This document shows positions 26,201-38,500 of a stretch of DNA of 64,000 nucleotides, one piece after another. Position numbers and translations under genes: made by a program. Within the stretch, counting starts at the first letter, position 1, and each line of letters opens with the position of its first letter. The DNA comes from Casuarius casuarius. Taxonomy: Eukaryota; Chordata; Aves; Casuariiformes; Casuariidae. Location: positions 1,349,233-1,413,232 of the forward strand of contig PTFA01000159.1 of assembly GCA_003342895.1 (NCBI GenBank). Direction: 5' to 3'. The notes under the pieces are model-generated. The model was not told where the DNA came from, did not search any database, and saw only the letters and a list, made by a program, of their open reading frames with translations.

Positions 26201-26584
26201 GTAGAATTTCAGAGCCAGTGGCATTTCCCATTTTGAATAGAAGTTTGATGGGTACGACGTGGATAGTCACCTGGAAAGATGCCGTAGGTGTAATAGCCTG
26301 ACTGAATGTAACCCAAATGTTTTCATTTTGAGTGTTACTTCCTTTTATGTTTTTCTTTTAGCTGTCAGCAACCTTTATTATGCCACAGGAACTTAAAAAA
26401 GGCCAGGCTGTATCGTGCAAGAAGGTAATTAATGAATTGCAGGTTAACTTTCCCTTTTGGGGAAAAGCCACTGCTCAGGCACAGTAACTCAGGGCTGGGC
26501 ATGGCTCTGCTGCATCAGTTCAGCACTTGGGCGGTCAGTCAGTCTCCTGCTCAGAGCAGTGACAGTCTAGGATCACTCAGGATT

Positions 26585-26631
26585 GATATATATATATCTA
26601 TGTATATATATATCTATGTATATATCTATCT
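26585..26631. repeat. TATATATC/TATG microsatellite
   Basis: An imperfect 14- to 16-bp unit of TA runs with TCTATG interruptions. Likely polymorphic in length. Confidence 0.85.
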
Positions 26632-26756
26632 CCTTGGTCAACAGACAATTTTCATGATCATTTTATTCTCGGACATTTTTTCCTAGATATTAAAGTTATT
26701 TTGTTTCTTAGAATTTGTGACTATTTTCATTCTGGCAAGTACATTGCAGTTGCAAG

Positions 26757-26807
26757 TACATATATACACACACGTATATATACATATATACACCCATACA
26801 TATATAG
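26757..26807. repeat. TA/CA-rich microsatellite
   Basis: Alternating TATA, CACA and CATA motifs over about 50 bp, 125 bp after the previous microsatellite. Confidence 0.8.
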
Positions 26808-27416
26808 AATTAAAAATATTTGTTATATTGCTTACTAATAGCAGATTACAAGAAAGGTGTTCATAATATGAGAAAGGGAAGTACGGTTTGCAGGTCAGTT
26901 AACATTTGCAGGTTCTGGATATGAGGATATTAACAAGTCATCTAGATAATAAGGTAATAAATGATCTTCTGAGAAGTGCAAATAAACAGACACAGGCTGA
27001 GAAACTGATGTAGGTGAAGAACAATTTAACACACACAATTATTGCTTATCCCTTCCCCCAAAATATTTTTAATGAAGGAATAAAAATCCAGTATTGTTAA
27101 CCCCTTGCTGAAGTTTTCTTTCTTGCTGCAGTAATCCCGTTCTTAAAGGCTTGCTTATGTGACTACATGATTGCAAAATGAAAGCTCAACTCTTTACCAG
27201 CATGTATGTTTTTTAAAATGCGTAACTAAATCTGGGTTGACTGTGCCTATTTATGACAGCCTGGTTCATTAAATGTGAATATACAGTATATTTATTTAGT
27301 TAAATAAACAGCAGAAGTGTTTTAACGTAGTAGCCTTACATTTTGAGATTTGCTTATACTTTGTAATTTTCTTGCTTGATATGGGTTTTGGTAAGTTTTG
27401 ACGTTTGCCCAGTCAG

Positions 27417-27438
27417 TTTCTCTTTCTCCTCTCTCTCT
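27417..27438 (+). promoter_or_regulatory. Displaced polypyrimidine tract upstream of weak acceptor
   Basis: A 22-nt run of pure C/T ends 61 nt before the exon at 27500. The sequence immediately before that exon (GGCATATCCTACAG) has only a short pyrimidine stretch. Such a distant tract may bind PTB-like repressors or serve a distant branch point. Confidence 0.4.
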
Positions 27439-27499
27439 GTGAGGTTCACATGTAAACTGATTTAAAGATTCCATAATGACTGTTTGGCATATCCTACAG

Positions 27500-27622
27500 G
27501 CAAAGGTCCAGAAACCCTTTTTGCTGGCTATAACCTCAATGATAATGAGTGGCACACAGTGCGTGTGGTTCGACGAGGAAAAAGTTTAAAGTTAATGGTG
27601 GATGACCAGCAGGCCATGACAG
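27500..27622 (+). CDS. NRXN1: Neurexin-1 exon: middle of LNS4 domain (exon after SS3)
   Basis: This 123-nt exon carries 40 full codons, [20 protein letters not shown] to [10 protein letters not shown], in phase 1-1. It supplies the [10 protein letters not shown] strand motif typical of LNS/laminin-G folds, and joins either the SS3 microexon (Ser junction) or the exon ending at 979 (Gly junction). [11 protein letters not shown] is the neurexin-1 form; neurexin-3 has YAGQKLNDNE as I recall. The acceptor is CCTACAG with a poor pyrimidine tract; the donor GTAGTG at 27623 is also below consensus. One difference from the mammalian protein as I remember it is Met for Thr in SLKLMVDD. Identity is secure and both ends are fixed by phase and by continuity with the neighbouring exons. 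Confidence 0.97.
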
Positions 27623-30600
27623 GTAGTGTGGCATTGTGACTTTGTGTTACTGGGGGGAAACACGAAACAAAAAATGGCAGAACTAAAATGCCTTTATTCT
27701 CAAAGTAGTAGAAACATTTTCTTTTGTCTTGGGTAAGATCCAAAATCCACATTATGCATCTCGAAATACTACTACTGCAAATGCATTTTTACACTTGATA
27801 TTAATTTTACTGTAACGTTGCTATTGAAATTAAAACCTTCATGCTGACTTAAATGAATGTTTTTATGCAGTAATTGGAGAGAAGTCGTTTGATACATCGC
27901 TAATAGGAAAGCACGTAAAATGCTCTTGGCAACACACTAAATGTAAACTAAGATTAAACTCTAGGCCATTGGTGTAAGAGTGAATTTCATAAATGTTTGA
28001 AGGATATTCTGTCATATGTTTTAAATCTTACATCCACTGTCCTAAATAAGTAAATACTAAGGAAGAGGTTTTCTTGTATATGGAAACAGCAATTGTGGTG
28101 GGAGGAAAAAACCAGCATGAATGCTGGAAGGTGTTCCAAACATAATCCGATTTGGTACCAGAAATGATAATCGAGAAGGGTTTTTTTTGACTTTGTTGTG
28201 TTAAAGATAAGTCTTTTATGTATGTGTTGTTAATAGCAACAGCCCTGGCTACTAGCCCTGATTCCTTGCCCAATGCAACATGCGTAATTTTTTTTTTTTT
28301 GACTAATTAGTCTTTTGCTTTGTTTTCATGTAGCATTAAATAGTTTTCATCTTTTGCCTTAATCTTTGTTAAAATAGTAACAATTTTAATGATTTTTAAA
28401 ACGGAAAACACCTCGTTTAGTAGTCCTTTTCCACTCCAGCAGAACACTCAAGGCCATGTCACTGCTGGAAAAATCATTGTAAATATCTTAAATCGTATAG
28501 CTGTAAGAATACATTTTATACAATTATATACTACTGGTGGATCTACTAAAGGTGAAACAAAAATTTTCTTCATGTATGTGAGGATAATTTGGTACCCCCT
28601 CCTAAGAAGGAAGATGGCCTAAAATGGTTATTTTGTTGATGTGGAAGTAAAAATACAATGATGGAGCAAACATATCAAAAATTTCATCATCTTGCTGCTT
28701 CAGCTGGCAACTAAAATCATAAAGTCCATTTCTGGATATTTTCTAGTTAGAAAAAGCTGCTTGGAACTGAATAAAATACTGTATCTAAAAAGCACATTTC
28801 CTGTGCTTCTCAAGGCAGAGTTTTTATTTAAGCGTAATACAGGTTACAGACCCATCAAAAAAATACTGTTTTTAACTTGTAATTCAGTCCCAACTGCTCA
28901 GAACAGCTTAAGAAAAGCTCAAAATGTATTTGAAGGATTAAGATGAAAATAGAAGGATTCTATCATATATGGCCTAATGAGGTGAATTAATAAATAAAAA
29001 ATATAGGTCTGCAAATTATTGCAGTCGTTCTTCACTGTGTATAACTATAGCTATAATTAGATGTCATTGGCTTATTAAATAGCTGTTAAAGCCAGTGAGA
29101 GCTTTTTCACTTCTCTTGCCTCTTGATCAGGTAGAAGTGATGCCCGTGGGTCAAACTTTCAGTACAACACTTGCATCCTTTCCACAGGATATGGTGCTAT
29201 TACCTATATCGGGAACTGTCCTGTTGACTAGAAATTATTCTCAGTTCTTCAAACTGGAAGTTGCCTAGGCTTGCCTCCACAGGTGTTTGATTTTGTTCTT
29301 CACCCAAAGGGATGAAGTTGTCCCAGTACTTTGGAGGAAAAAAACTAACTAAAACTCCATGCAGGAGGCTGTGTGGCCAATCTGTGGCCTTCTCCATCGA
29401 CGAGGAGGAAGCTGGCAAGAGAGAAGGAACTAGAGAGAACTTGAAATTTTGCCTGATGATGAGGGAAATCTGCTGCTAGTCCCAGGAACACCGCGTTTTC
29501 TTCATGGAGAATCTTTGTAGTCATGCATCACTGTGACCTTTTTTGCAACACAGTGTATTGCCAAACCCTTTACCAGCTAAAGTTTTTTACACCCATCTGG
29601 TAGAAAGTCAAATGTATACAACGCAGTTTATGTGGGGTAGCTTTAAATGCCTTGAAGGAGTAGTGGAAATGTTGCCATATCAGATCGGAGCTCTGTCTTG
29701 CTCAAAACTGCCTTAGAGTTTTTCCTTAGATGTCCCAACAATTGGCAACGTGGTTAAAGTATAATCTAGTACTTATTCATGTGAAAGGGTTATTAAATGT
29801 TTATAGATAATGTGAGCAAGAAGGGACTTCCCCTCAAAAAGTTCCATCTTTTCCCCCCACACACTGTTTTTCCTTTTATTTTTTTTTATTCCTTCTGCTA
29901 TGCCATATATGAAAAAACCTGTCAGATCCAGAAAGCTTAAGCTAGAAAGGAAGCTATTAAATAATTCAGTCTGAATTTCCATCTTTTTACAGGTTAGAAA
30001 CTGCCAGCTATTCATCCATGCATCAAGCTCTCTATTGCTGCATGATTAAATAAGATCTTTCAGAATCGTAACTAGCTTTCATTGGAAGTTATCTAGGTGA
30101 TTTTGAACATTTTACTCGGAGTAAAAGAGTTTAAATGCACACCACCCTCATGTACTTTTTTTTTTTTTTCCTAGAAGCATAAAATAAAAGTGGAATGAAG
30201 GAGATATTACAGTTGGATAGGATTGGAAAGGATATCTAGCTTATAATTATGAACAGAGACGCTTTGCCTTTTGTGTAATGATCCATAGTGTTACATCAGG
30301 TAATGCATTTTGTGCACCAACCTGACAAGTTTTAAAAAAAATACCCAACTTGCAAGCACGAAGCACAGTCTCTCTGTCTCTCTTCATAGCTGTAGTTGCA
30401 AATACTGTGGAGCATTAGGTGAAGTCTCAAGTATGTTTTTGAACAGGTAAAATGCTAGGAGGAGCTTTGGGATGTGAGCCCAGATGTCTGGAACTTTTTT
30501 ATTACTATGCTCAAGAAAGAAATATTTTTCAGGTAGTGAATGTAGTGAGGATACTGTGCTACAGGGTAAAGCTTAGTGGATTTCTGCCATGACATTTATG

Positions 30601-32568
30601 CAATGCCCTCTGAAGTGATATAATACAGGAACACCTAACATTTTTCCCCTAAAACAAGATCTTCAGCTCTCTCTAGCCATGACAGTATACAGCTGGTGGC
30701 CTTGCAAAAGGTTAAAGATTTAGCATTTTTCAAGACAGCTCTCTGACTTATTACTGCAAGGAAGAACCTACGTTCACTAATATATCAGGAGAATTAAAAT
30801 CTTCAGAACTGATGTTTAGAAGCAAGTACATCAAGAGGGCTGTCTCTGGGGATTAAGACACCTCTTGCAGTGGTCAGCCTGTGTGACTGCAGATCCCAGA
30901 TGCTTATGGTGTTCAAAGGTATCATCAGTAGAATCTGATCTTGTATTGAATGCACGTGCATTTATAAGCACGCTGCTTATAAATATTTATCATAAATTAT
31001 AAGCAATTTTCTCTTCTGTCGCTGTGGTCTGAATTGTATAAAGCTTGCAGACCTATTTTCACTCTTAATTTGACTGGTATCTGTATTTGTATCCCAGTGC
31101 TGTGGCTGAACCAGTTTGTAAATCTGTGTTCCCGGGTAAACCCCAAATATCTACATTCATCTTGCCCTTATCCTTTCACTCATCATACACACACAGACAC
31201 TTGCCTGTGAACGTTATGAAAGGTGCAGTTGTCTGAGCCCACCTCAGACAGAGTTTTTTGTACCACCACTAAACACTTCAGTCTGGATCAGGGCTCTCAG
31301 CCTTCTCTTGAGTAGTACGTTCAGGGGAGCACGGAGGAACTTGGCCTGTCCACGTGCTTGCATGGCATCTGTGGGGGCCTGCACAGGGCACCTTGACACC
31401 AGTTCCTGTTTGCGTAGGTTTGCTGTTCACCTTTGAATTCCCTGAGTGATGCGAAACAGCGAAGGAACTGGTATATCTAGCCCACGCTTTATAACAGGTG
31501 GATTAAGTGTTAGGATTTATTAGTAATAAAAGCTATTTTGTCACCATGCCCACGCAGTGTGACCGTGAATCAGCCTTGCGATGTCACTGTCCCAGTTTTT
31601 TAAAATGAGCACAGTGGAAAAAGTTGTCTGTCCCTAAATGTGTGCTCTGTTAGAAAATGGAGTTCTTTAATGGACAAATAATTTTGGTCTGCTGTAATTT
31701 GGTCTGCATTTAATAACTGCTTAAAAACTACCTGGCTTGTACCCAGTGTGTGCTAGCAGCGTAGGTCCTTTCCTTCAGACTTGCTATACAGTCCAGCAAA
31801 TTTCAGGCTTTCTGCTTTGCCAGAGTCCTTTCCTGACTTAGGAAGACTGAAAGTGAATTTTGAGGCTTGTCTGTGGTATGTTCTCTGCAAGCTCTTTTCA
31901 GGACAAGAAAAGACACTGGCCCTTGCTGCAGGCTTTCTGCTTCCTGCCTCTCTTGGGCTCTGTCTCCCCCCCACCATGGTTTTTCCCTACGATGAAAAGC
32001 CTGTTGCTTTCAAAGGAAGGCTCTGTCTACCTTGCTACATAGGGTTGTAGCAGACCAGTGTTACTGTACCTAAGACCGCTTAAACAGGAAGCCTTTGCCC
32101 TTTTGTCAACTAATGCCCCTTGGAGCTAAAAACGTGGAGTAGTATCCCTAACTGTTTTGCCTCTCTATGCCATGAAACTCTAACATTATACTTTTAGCTC
32201 TTAGTTTCACCCATGTGTTCTTCATGTTGTACTGATTAATTACACTTCTGGTAAGCTCCATGTCTCGTTAAGTGTAACCAAAGTCTGGGATCTCATTGGT
32301 ATTTTGATATATTGTGTTATTGTGCATTTGTTTAGAGTTCACACTGCTGGCTTTTACAAGCATACTGGTCAGTGGAAAGACTCCCAAAAATTTACTAGCA
32401 GTTTGGATGAATTTAGAAAAATCCTCTCTGAGCCAAGAATTTGCTTGCACGTTCTAAAATACAGCTGTTCTGAAAAGCGTGAAATTGCTGTAGATATTTA
32501 ACCGCATTACGTGCTTTTTGAGCTGCTATTTCAGATGCTAACATGTGTTTTCTTGTTACTGTTTTAAG
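27623..32568 (+). other. NRXN1: NRXN1 intron (4.9 kb)
   Basis: A 4,946-bp intron within LNS4. It contains poly-T runs near 28289 and 30158 and a palindrome cluster at 30951-30984; the rest is ordinary AT-rich sequence with slightly higher GC around 31300-31460. A TGCTAAC branch-point-like motif at 32536-32542 lies 27 nt before the acceptor TTTTAAG. No coding exon is seen. Confidence 0.85.
30951..30984. repeat. Abutting palindrome and stem-loop
   Basis: TGCACGTGCA (30951-30960) is a perfect palindrome with an E-box core CACGTG. Next to it, ATTTATAAGCA (30960-30970) pairs perfectly with TGCTTATAAAT (30974-30984) around a 3-nt loop. Confidence 0.75.
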
Positions 32569-32950
32569 GTCAAATGGCTGGTGATCACACAAGACTGGAA
32601 TTCCATAACATAGAGACAGGAATAATAACAGAACGCCGCTACCTGTCTTCTGTGCCTTCTAATTTCATTGGGCATCTACAGAGTCTTACCTTTAATGGCA
32701 TGGCATACATAGACTTATGTAAAAATGGAGACATCGATTATTGTGAGCTAAATGCAAGATTTGGGTTCAGGAACATCATAGCAGACCCTGTAACCTTTAA
32801 AACAAAAGCAAGTTATATTGCATTGGCCACGCTACAAGCCTATACATCTATGCACCTTTTTTTCCAGTTCAAAACAACCTCTTTGGATGGATTGATACTT
32901 TATAACAGTGGGGACGGAAATGATTTCATCGTGGTTGAATTAGTAAAAGG
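32569..32950 (+). CDS. NRXN1: Neurexin-1 exon: end of LNS4 and first half of LNS5
   Basis: The largest exon here, 382 nt, encodes 126 full codons from [20 protein letters not shown] to [13 protein letters not shown], entering in phase 1 and leaving in phase 2. Exon residues 1 to about 66 finish LNS4, including the [16 protein letters not shown] segment and the paired cysteines C50 and C58 (CKNGDIDYC). From about residue 70 ([14 protein letters not shown]) LNS5 begins, with [20 protein letters not shown] as a core strand pair. FNGMAYID is neurexin-1-like (neurexin-3 has FNGLLYID as I recall). The branch-point-like TGCTAAC, acceptor TTTTAAG and donor GTATGT are all good. Differences from mammals as remembered are conservative (KASYIAL for KSSYVAL). 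Reading into the intron gives only about 15 extra residues, so the longer open frame to 32996 overshoots the exon. Confidence 0.98.
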
Positions 32951-33468
32951 GTATGTATGGATCAGCATAATGAGAAAAACAGTGAATTCAAAATGAGAAA
33001 TACAACGGAAAGTTTAGGATACAAACCTTTATCTGGTTGAAGATAGCTGATTGATGAATGTTGCTGCATGTTAACCAGATTCTTATGCTTTACTGTGACT
33101 TTTTCTTTCAGATGAAGCTAGATACCTGAAAAATAAGAAAGTAAATAATAGGTATAACTTCCATAGTATTGAGCCCAAAGAAATGTTAGTTCGTAGTTCT
33201 CTTGTTCTCTCTCTACAGTGTATGTATGTGTTGGCATGTGGAGGGGCTCAATACTTGCTCGAACCTTGGGACTGAATCTCAGTGGATGTAAATGAATGGC
33301 GATTTCTCTGAATTAAGGTTGTTTCCCCAGTTGACACTCAGGTTTATCTTCCTGTTTTAGCAGCGATGCTGAAGAGTACAAGGGCATAGACAATGACAGG
33401 CGTATTAATTATCACTGTCTTTAATATGTAAAGAAAAAGGAAACTTCCAATTTTTTCTCTCTGCCTAG
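32951..33468 (+). other. NRXN1: NRXN1 short intron within LNS5
   Basis: A 518-bp intron, the shortest here. It has a good donor (GTATGT) and a strong pyrimidine-rich acceptor (TTTTTTCTCTCTGCCTAG). Nothing else notable is seen. Confidence 0.9.
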
Positions 33469-33659
33469 GTATTTGCACTATGTGTTCGACTTGGGAAATG
33501 GTGCAAATCTGATCAAAGGAAGTTCTAATAAACCTCTGAATGACAACCAGTGGCATAATGTGATGATATCAAGGGATACCAACAATCTTCATACTGTAAA
33601 GATTGACACTAAAATCACAACACAGAGCACAGCAGGAGCTAGAAACTTAGATCTCAAAA
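33469..33659 (+). CDS. NRXN1: Neurexin-1 exon: middle of LNS5 domain
   Basis: A 191-nt exon with 63 full codons ([20 protein letters not shown] to GARNLDLK), entering in phase 2 and leaving in phase 1. It carries the LNS strands YVFDLGNG and the laminin-G motif [14 protein letters not shown]. The donor GTAAGT is consensus. Remembered differences from mammals are DTNNLHT for DTSNLHT and TTQSTAG for TTQITAG; the Ser for Ile change sits in an exposed-looking turn. LNS5 is shared by all alpha-neurexins and is not in beta-neurexin. Neurexin-3 reads [17 protein letters not shown] in this place, which again supports neurexin-1. Ends are fixed by phase. Confidence 0.98.
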
Positions 33660-34380
33660 GTAAGTAGAGTAATTCCTGTATGACCTACAGCGAGGTGCAA
33701 CACAGAATGGTAGACTGAACAAGTCATGCATTTAAAGTACCATATAATTTTGTAGTTAAATGTTTTGTAATAAAATGTATTAAATGTTATGCTTGATAAT
33801 TAATATCTTCCCAAGAAATGAAATTTTCTTCATGTTAGTCTGACAATGCCAGTTAAGTGGTAGTTCTGCAAAGTTACCTACAACTCTCAGTGTATGAAAA
33901 TGCCTCGTGGATACTATACAGGAAAAAGCAGGAAAAGGAAAGGACACGAAGAGTGTAGAACACAAGTATCATACCAAAAGATAACTGGAAGATTCCAGAG
34001 CAGAACTAAAGGAGCTTGAAAAACTTAGGAAAAAGGCTTGATTTTACATGGGTGTGAGTTACGTTACATAAGTGGAATGCAGAACCCACAGCCCAAGCTT
34101 TACAGAGGCTTTGCAGAACTCGTGGTCTGCATATTACAGGGCTGGGGAACATTTTGGCCTCACCCTCGCTGTTCAGTATTCCACACAAAACCTACTTCTT
34201 TTTTTGCCTACAGTTGGGAAAAATAAATGCAATGTAGTATTAAATAAATAAGTCTAATAATAATAAAAAGTGCAATAAATGCAAATATTGTACGATATCC
34301 CATAAGTAAGGCAAGCTTATATGGTAATCTTCTAATGAAACTAACAGTTAGAAATACAAGTTGCCAGCCATATTAAACCG

Positions 34381-34420
34381 CATATACATACATACATACA
34401 TACATATATATATGTATATA
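34381..34420. repeat. (CATA)n/(TA)n microsatellite
   Basis: About five CATA units followed by a short TATATATG stretch. Confidence 0.9.
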
Positions 34421-35467
34421 CTTACCTAAATATGTAATACAATGTAGTTTTAATTGCCGAATGTGATAAACTTTGTTTTATAGGTCTCAAACTATTTTTA
34501 AAGGCCCAGAGAGATTCTTAAGATCCATTCTTATAAGCCAAACTAACATGTATATTTTAAAATAAATAATAGTAATTAGTTGTCAGAGTTCCCATTGGAA
34601 GAGCTAATTTGCATCAAAGGAAGATATCTTTTTGAAAGGATATATAAGTATACTTTTTAAAATTTTCCTACCTAGTTAGACATAAAAAATATATTCTTTC
34701 CATATGAAAAAGTATTAGGTATTTTAACATTCTGTATAAAACTTCTTGTTAGGAAAACCAAAATTTCATAACAGTCAAATAAAATTTAATATTTCAAAAG
34801 CCAGGAGGTTCAAAGTAGATATTAATATTCCATCAAGCACTTGCTCCTTGCTGAATTTTCTTTTAACTACCTCTGACTCACAGATAATGAGCTGACCTTA
34901 GTAATTACTCTGGATTTTGTGATATTTCACATGTTTGCTTCACTGTAAAGTGCTATTAAGATTGAAAGAAGGACTATGAAAATTGTATCTTGATATGTCA
35001 TAATCTTCAATAAGAATCTCTTTATCAAAGATGCTTGGTTTATGAATTAAAGCTTTTCGGAGGGCTCGAGCCCTGTTCTCAAAATTGTATTTGAAAATTG
35101 TGCTGCATTCTTTCTCTTTTGTAAATTCTTGTAAATACGGTCAATGGTTTTTAAGACATATTTCAGAATTATTTCTGATGCTTCAAAGAAAGCATACACC
35201 TTGTTCTTTCATGGTTATGCTATTTTTGCAATACTAAGCAATACTCAGATGAATATGAATCTCGTTTTTCAAGTAGAAATTTTCGAATCTGTATTTAATC
35301 TCGTTTTGTCAGCAGATTAATTAAACAGGAGTAGGAAAAATAATCCTGTTAAGAACTGATAACTGAAGTATCGCAGTCATTTTATTCTAAATCTTTCTCA
35401 AACAGAACGTAGTGTTTTGGTATGTTACTTTATTTTAAAAAAGTTTAGGAAAAAAGTGCTTAATAGA

Positions 35468-35484
35468 GGCACTAGAGGGCACTG
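35468..35484 (+). promoter_or_regulatory. CTCF-like motif
   Basis: The sequence GGCACTAGAGGGCACTG fits the CTCF core (CCASYAGRKGGCRS) at all but the first position. It is a motif match only; no occupancy data are available. It lies 10 bp before the palindrome at 35495. Confidence 0.4.
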
Positions 35485-35494
35485 TTATTTCATG

Positions 35495-35514
35495 GAATGT
35501 ACTATAGTACATTC
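35495..35514. repeat. 20-bp perfect palindrome
   Basis: GAATGTACTATAGTACATTC is its own reverse complement, with unpaired flanks. Confidence 0.85.
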
Positions 35515-38500
35515 ATGGAGAAATCTCATCAGTTAGGATAACCTATAAAATCTAGCATTCCTTTGTTTTCTTCGCTTTGAAAATTCTACTTTTGCTTTAC
35601 TCTTTTGAAGTAAAAATGTATCCATAGCTGGTGCATTTTCTAACCTTGAATTCCACTGGAAAAAACACTGAAGAGCATGAAAAAACATACTGAAATTAGA
35701 AACGAGGAAGGTGAATTGTGTTAGATGCTGACTTTCTGTAATTCACCACCCAGGAAATATGGCTAGTAAAAGAATAACAAGCCTGACATATTCAGTACAG
35801 TAATATAAAGTAAGCACCTTCCTCAAACAGTTCTGTTGTTCACAGGTCCTCAGTCTCTGTCTTCACGTAGTAGCAGGTTTCATTTTTATTTTTTAAGGTG
35901 TTCTATTATGTTTTGTTTGATCAGCTTTTTTTAAATATGGCACCGCATACATTAGGAGAGTTTGCTGTTTTGGTGGGGGGAGGGTTATTTCAAGCTGATA
36001 CGTTTTAGCCAGCAGGCAAAAAAGCAGGAAAAATTGCATTTCATTATTGTTTCTTCTTCCTTTATATTCAGTTGAAATCCTTTCCTGTAGCTTACTCTTT
36101 TTCTCTGTTCTATGCTGGTTATGTATGGTGACACATCTCAGTTATGCTGTAAACACTCCATACGCTTAACTGATATGAGTAGCCCCAGTTAATTCATTGT
36201 CCTGTAGCATTTCAGCTATAGCAAGCTAGCAAATTTAAAATTGCAGTTCCTACTTCTGATACCAATAGTTCTGCTTAATCAGAGTTAGCATTTGTTGAAA
36301 TAAAAATGTATACAGAATCTCTGTAGCTTTTCTCAGTAATTGTAGAGTTGCCAGTTTTTAAGTGATGAAATCCAAGATAGTCCTGGAAAGACAAATCAAA
36401 TGCATGCAGTTTTTTGCAAATACACAATAAATTCATTGCAAAGAGAAGACATGGTGGCGGTACAGCATGCACAGTAGATCTCTGGGATGCCAGTTGTCTG
36501 GGAAAGCAGACAATTGCGACAAAAGCATGGGAGAAAATTTCCAATATGCTTTTCCTTTTGGATGTAGGATTTGGCTATATAACATAGAAAATGCATTATT
36601 ATAGAGGTGGCTTCTTTGTGTAGGCTATTGTACAAGGTCAGTGGACTGGAGGGAGTACCTGTGGAAACCCTTGTATTAAATTCTCCACCGTAGTTATTGC
36701 TATTATTTGCTAGATAACCGAATAAATGATAAATTGGAGAGAAAGAAACAAGCAAATGAAAGCAGGCATGTTATTTTTCCTGGCAGAGGAAATTAGCAAA
36801 GTGTCGTCAGGTGCAGCTTCCAACAGATAACCCATGAAGATAAATGAGTCTCACCAGTAAATGCAAGGCAGTGCAAGCCTGCCAGCCTTCAGTTACACAG
36901 CACATTTTCTTTCATGTGTTTCATGAACAGACTATCTGTGCTGCTTTCAGTGTAGCTCAGACGGTTAGCATGGCTACAATTCAAGCTCTTCACAGACCTG
37001 CCTTGTTGGTGGGGGGACATAGCTTCTCTTTGCTTGCTGTACTTGGCAGTGTGCTCTTATGGTCTGATGGGTCCAAGTAGCTTTGAAGGGCCACGTAAAG
37101 GCAAGTGAAGATGCGGTTAGTCTCACGCGCTCTTCTCCCTCACTATTGCCATAGAAAAGAAGTCTTCTTCATTCAGCTGTAGGTGTTACAGCATCTGTAA
37201 TCTCTCTTCTGTCTCCAGACGTTCTCCCTGCAGTGTGGGAAATCGGAGTTCCACCAGAAACTTTTTCAAAAAATATTTGAGAACACATGAGCTGCTTTAG
37301 AGCAGGAACATCTTCAAGCATGACTTTGTATCTGCTTACCCACCTAGGGTTTAATCTTCCTTTTGCTTCTCTCCTACGTATGTGGGCGCTATTTTAACCC
37401 CAAAGTAACTTTCAACCCATTTTGTTTAAACATCAAACAAGAACCTACAAAACCCCACCCAGAATGACTATCCCACAGAAAATTCTGATATTTGAACATT
37501 TTATTTGATAATAAATTGGGGTGAAAAGTTGAAATAGCACACTTTTTCAACAAATGAAAAGTTAAGGAATGTTGTTTATTTTAGGTTTGGCAATAAATAA
37601 TTATGAACTTTTCGAGGAGGTGGTAGTTTGGGTACTTCATTATCTCATACTATTTTAAACTTTCCAGCTAAGCTTTATCCTCCAGGAGGTACTGCAGTCA
37701 TGGGACTTTTATTGTGCACATTGGTGCTGCCCAAAAGGAGTGCTTATGATCAGTCCATTGTAGGAGATATGGCTCAGCAAAGAAGGCTAGTCTGTGGAGG
37801 AGAATAGGAGCATAAGACTCAGACTGTAACACTTCTGAGGTACTGCAGCAGCTCATTCAAGCTGAGACCATTAATGAATAGCAAAATATTTTAGTTTAGT
37901 CCTACAGATCATCCCCAGTACAAGAAATTCCTTTGATTTGCCTCATATACAATAAAACACTCATGCAAAAAAACCTAATTTTGATTTTGTGCTGTCTTTC
38001 CTTTTAAAAAAATTGCTTTTACAGAAAATTCCCACCCAACTCTACATTTATGATTTGATTTTTGCTGTCTTTGCAGCATTTCACATATTTTTAAGACCTG
38101 ATTTTCTGAAACCGAGATCCATACTTTCAACTTCTTTCACTCTATTGTTCTCTTCCATATAGCTTTCCCAAACGTCCATTTTTTTAGACTCCACGGTAAG
38201 TTACATGTTATTCCTATGCCATTATATTACTTTATCCTTGAAAAAAGCTGTGCATATTAGAGCCTACACCAGAAAGTACTTTCCTTGTATTTAAAATTCC
38301 TGTCTGGCTCTCCTGTTGTCTGTTTTACTTTTCTTCTACTTCTGTAGCTCTTCTCTGGCCTCCAGCTCCCTCTGTCCCTTCATGAGATATGGCTGCTATT
38401 GCTGTATATATTTGTCTTCTCGTTTGCCCTTTTCTCCCATAATATGAAAACAGCCTCGTTTGAAGCATCTGAAAGAAAAGTAGTCAAATTTCACAAATGC

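Larger units (their letters stand above)
3150..27499 (+). other. NRXN1: NRXN1 intron, SS3 microexon to next LNS4 exon (24.35 kb)
   Basis: A 24,350-bp intron with no coding exon that I can recognise. It holds a hairpin at 3261-3298, a polypyrimidine tract at about 7830-7945, an old CR1/L3-like LINE fossil at about 12240-12790, a 57-bp direct duplication (12071-12127 and 14733-14789), a 20-bp palindrome (13449-13468), homopolymer runs at 6702-6718, 18350-18363 and 18600-18612, an AT-rich hairpin cluster (20987-21066), two short tandem duplications (21997-22040 and 23199-23246) and TATA/TATC microsatellites near 26585 and 26757. A purine-rich stretch lies at about 20727-20815. The remainder is featureless AT-rich sequence. 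Confidence 0.85.

Noticed and set aside
36953..36990. tRNA-like A-box TAGCTCAGACGG and a weak B-box-like ATTCAAGCTC
   Set aside because: The boxes are only about 24 nt apart, the B box lacks its first G, and no cloverleaf arms can be drawn.
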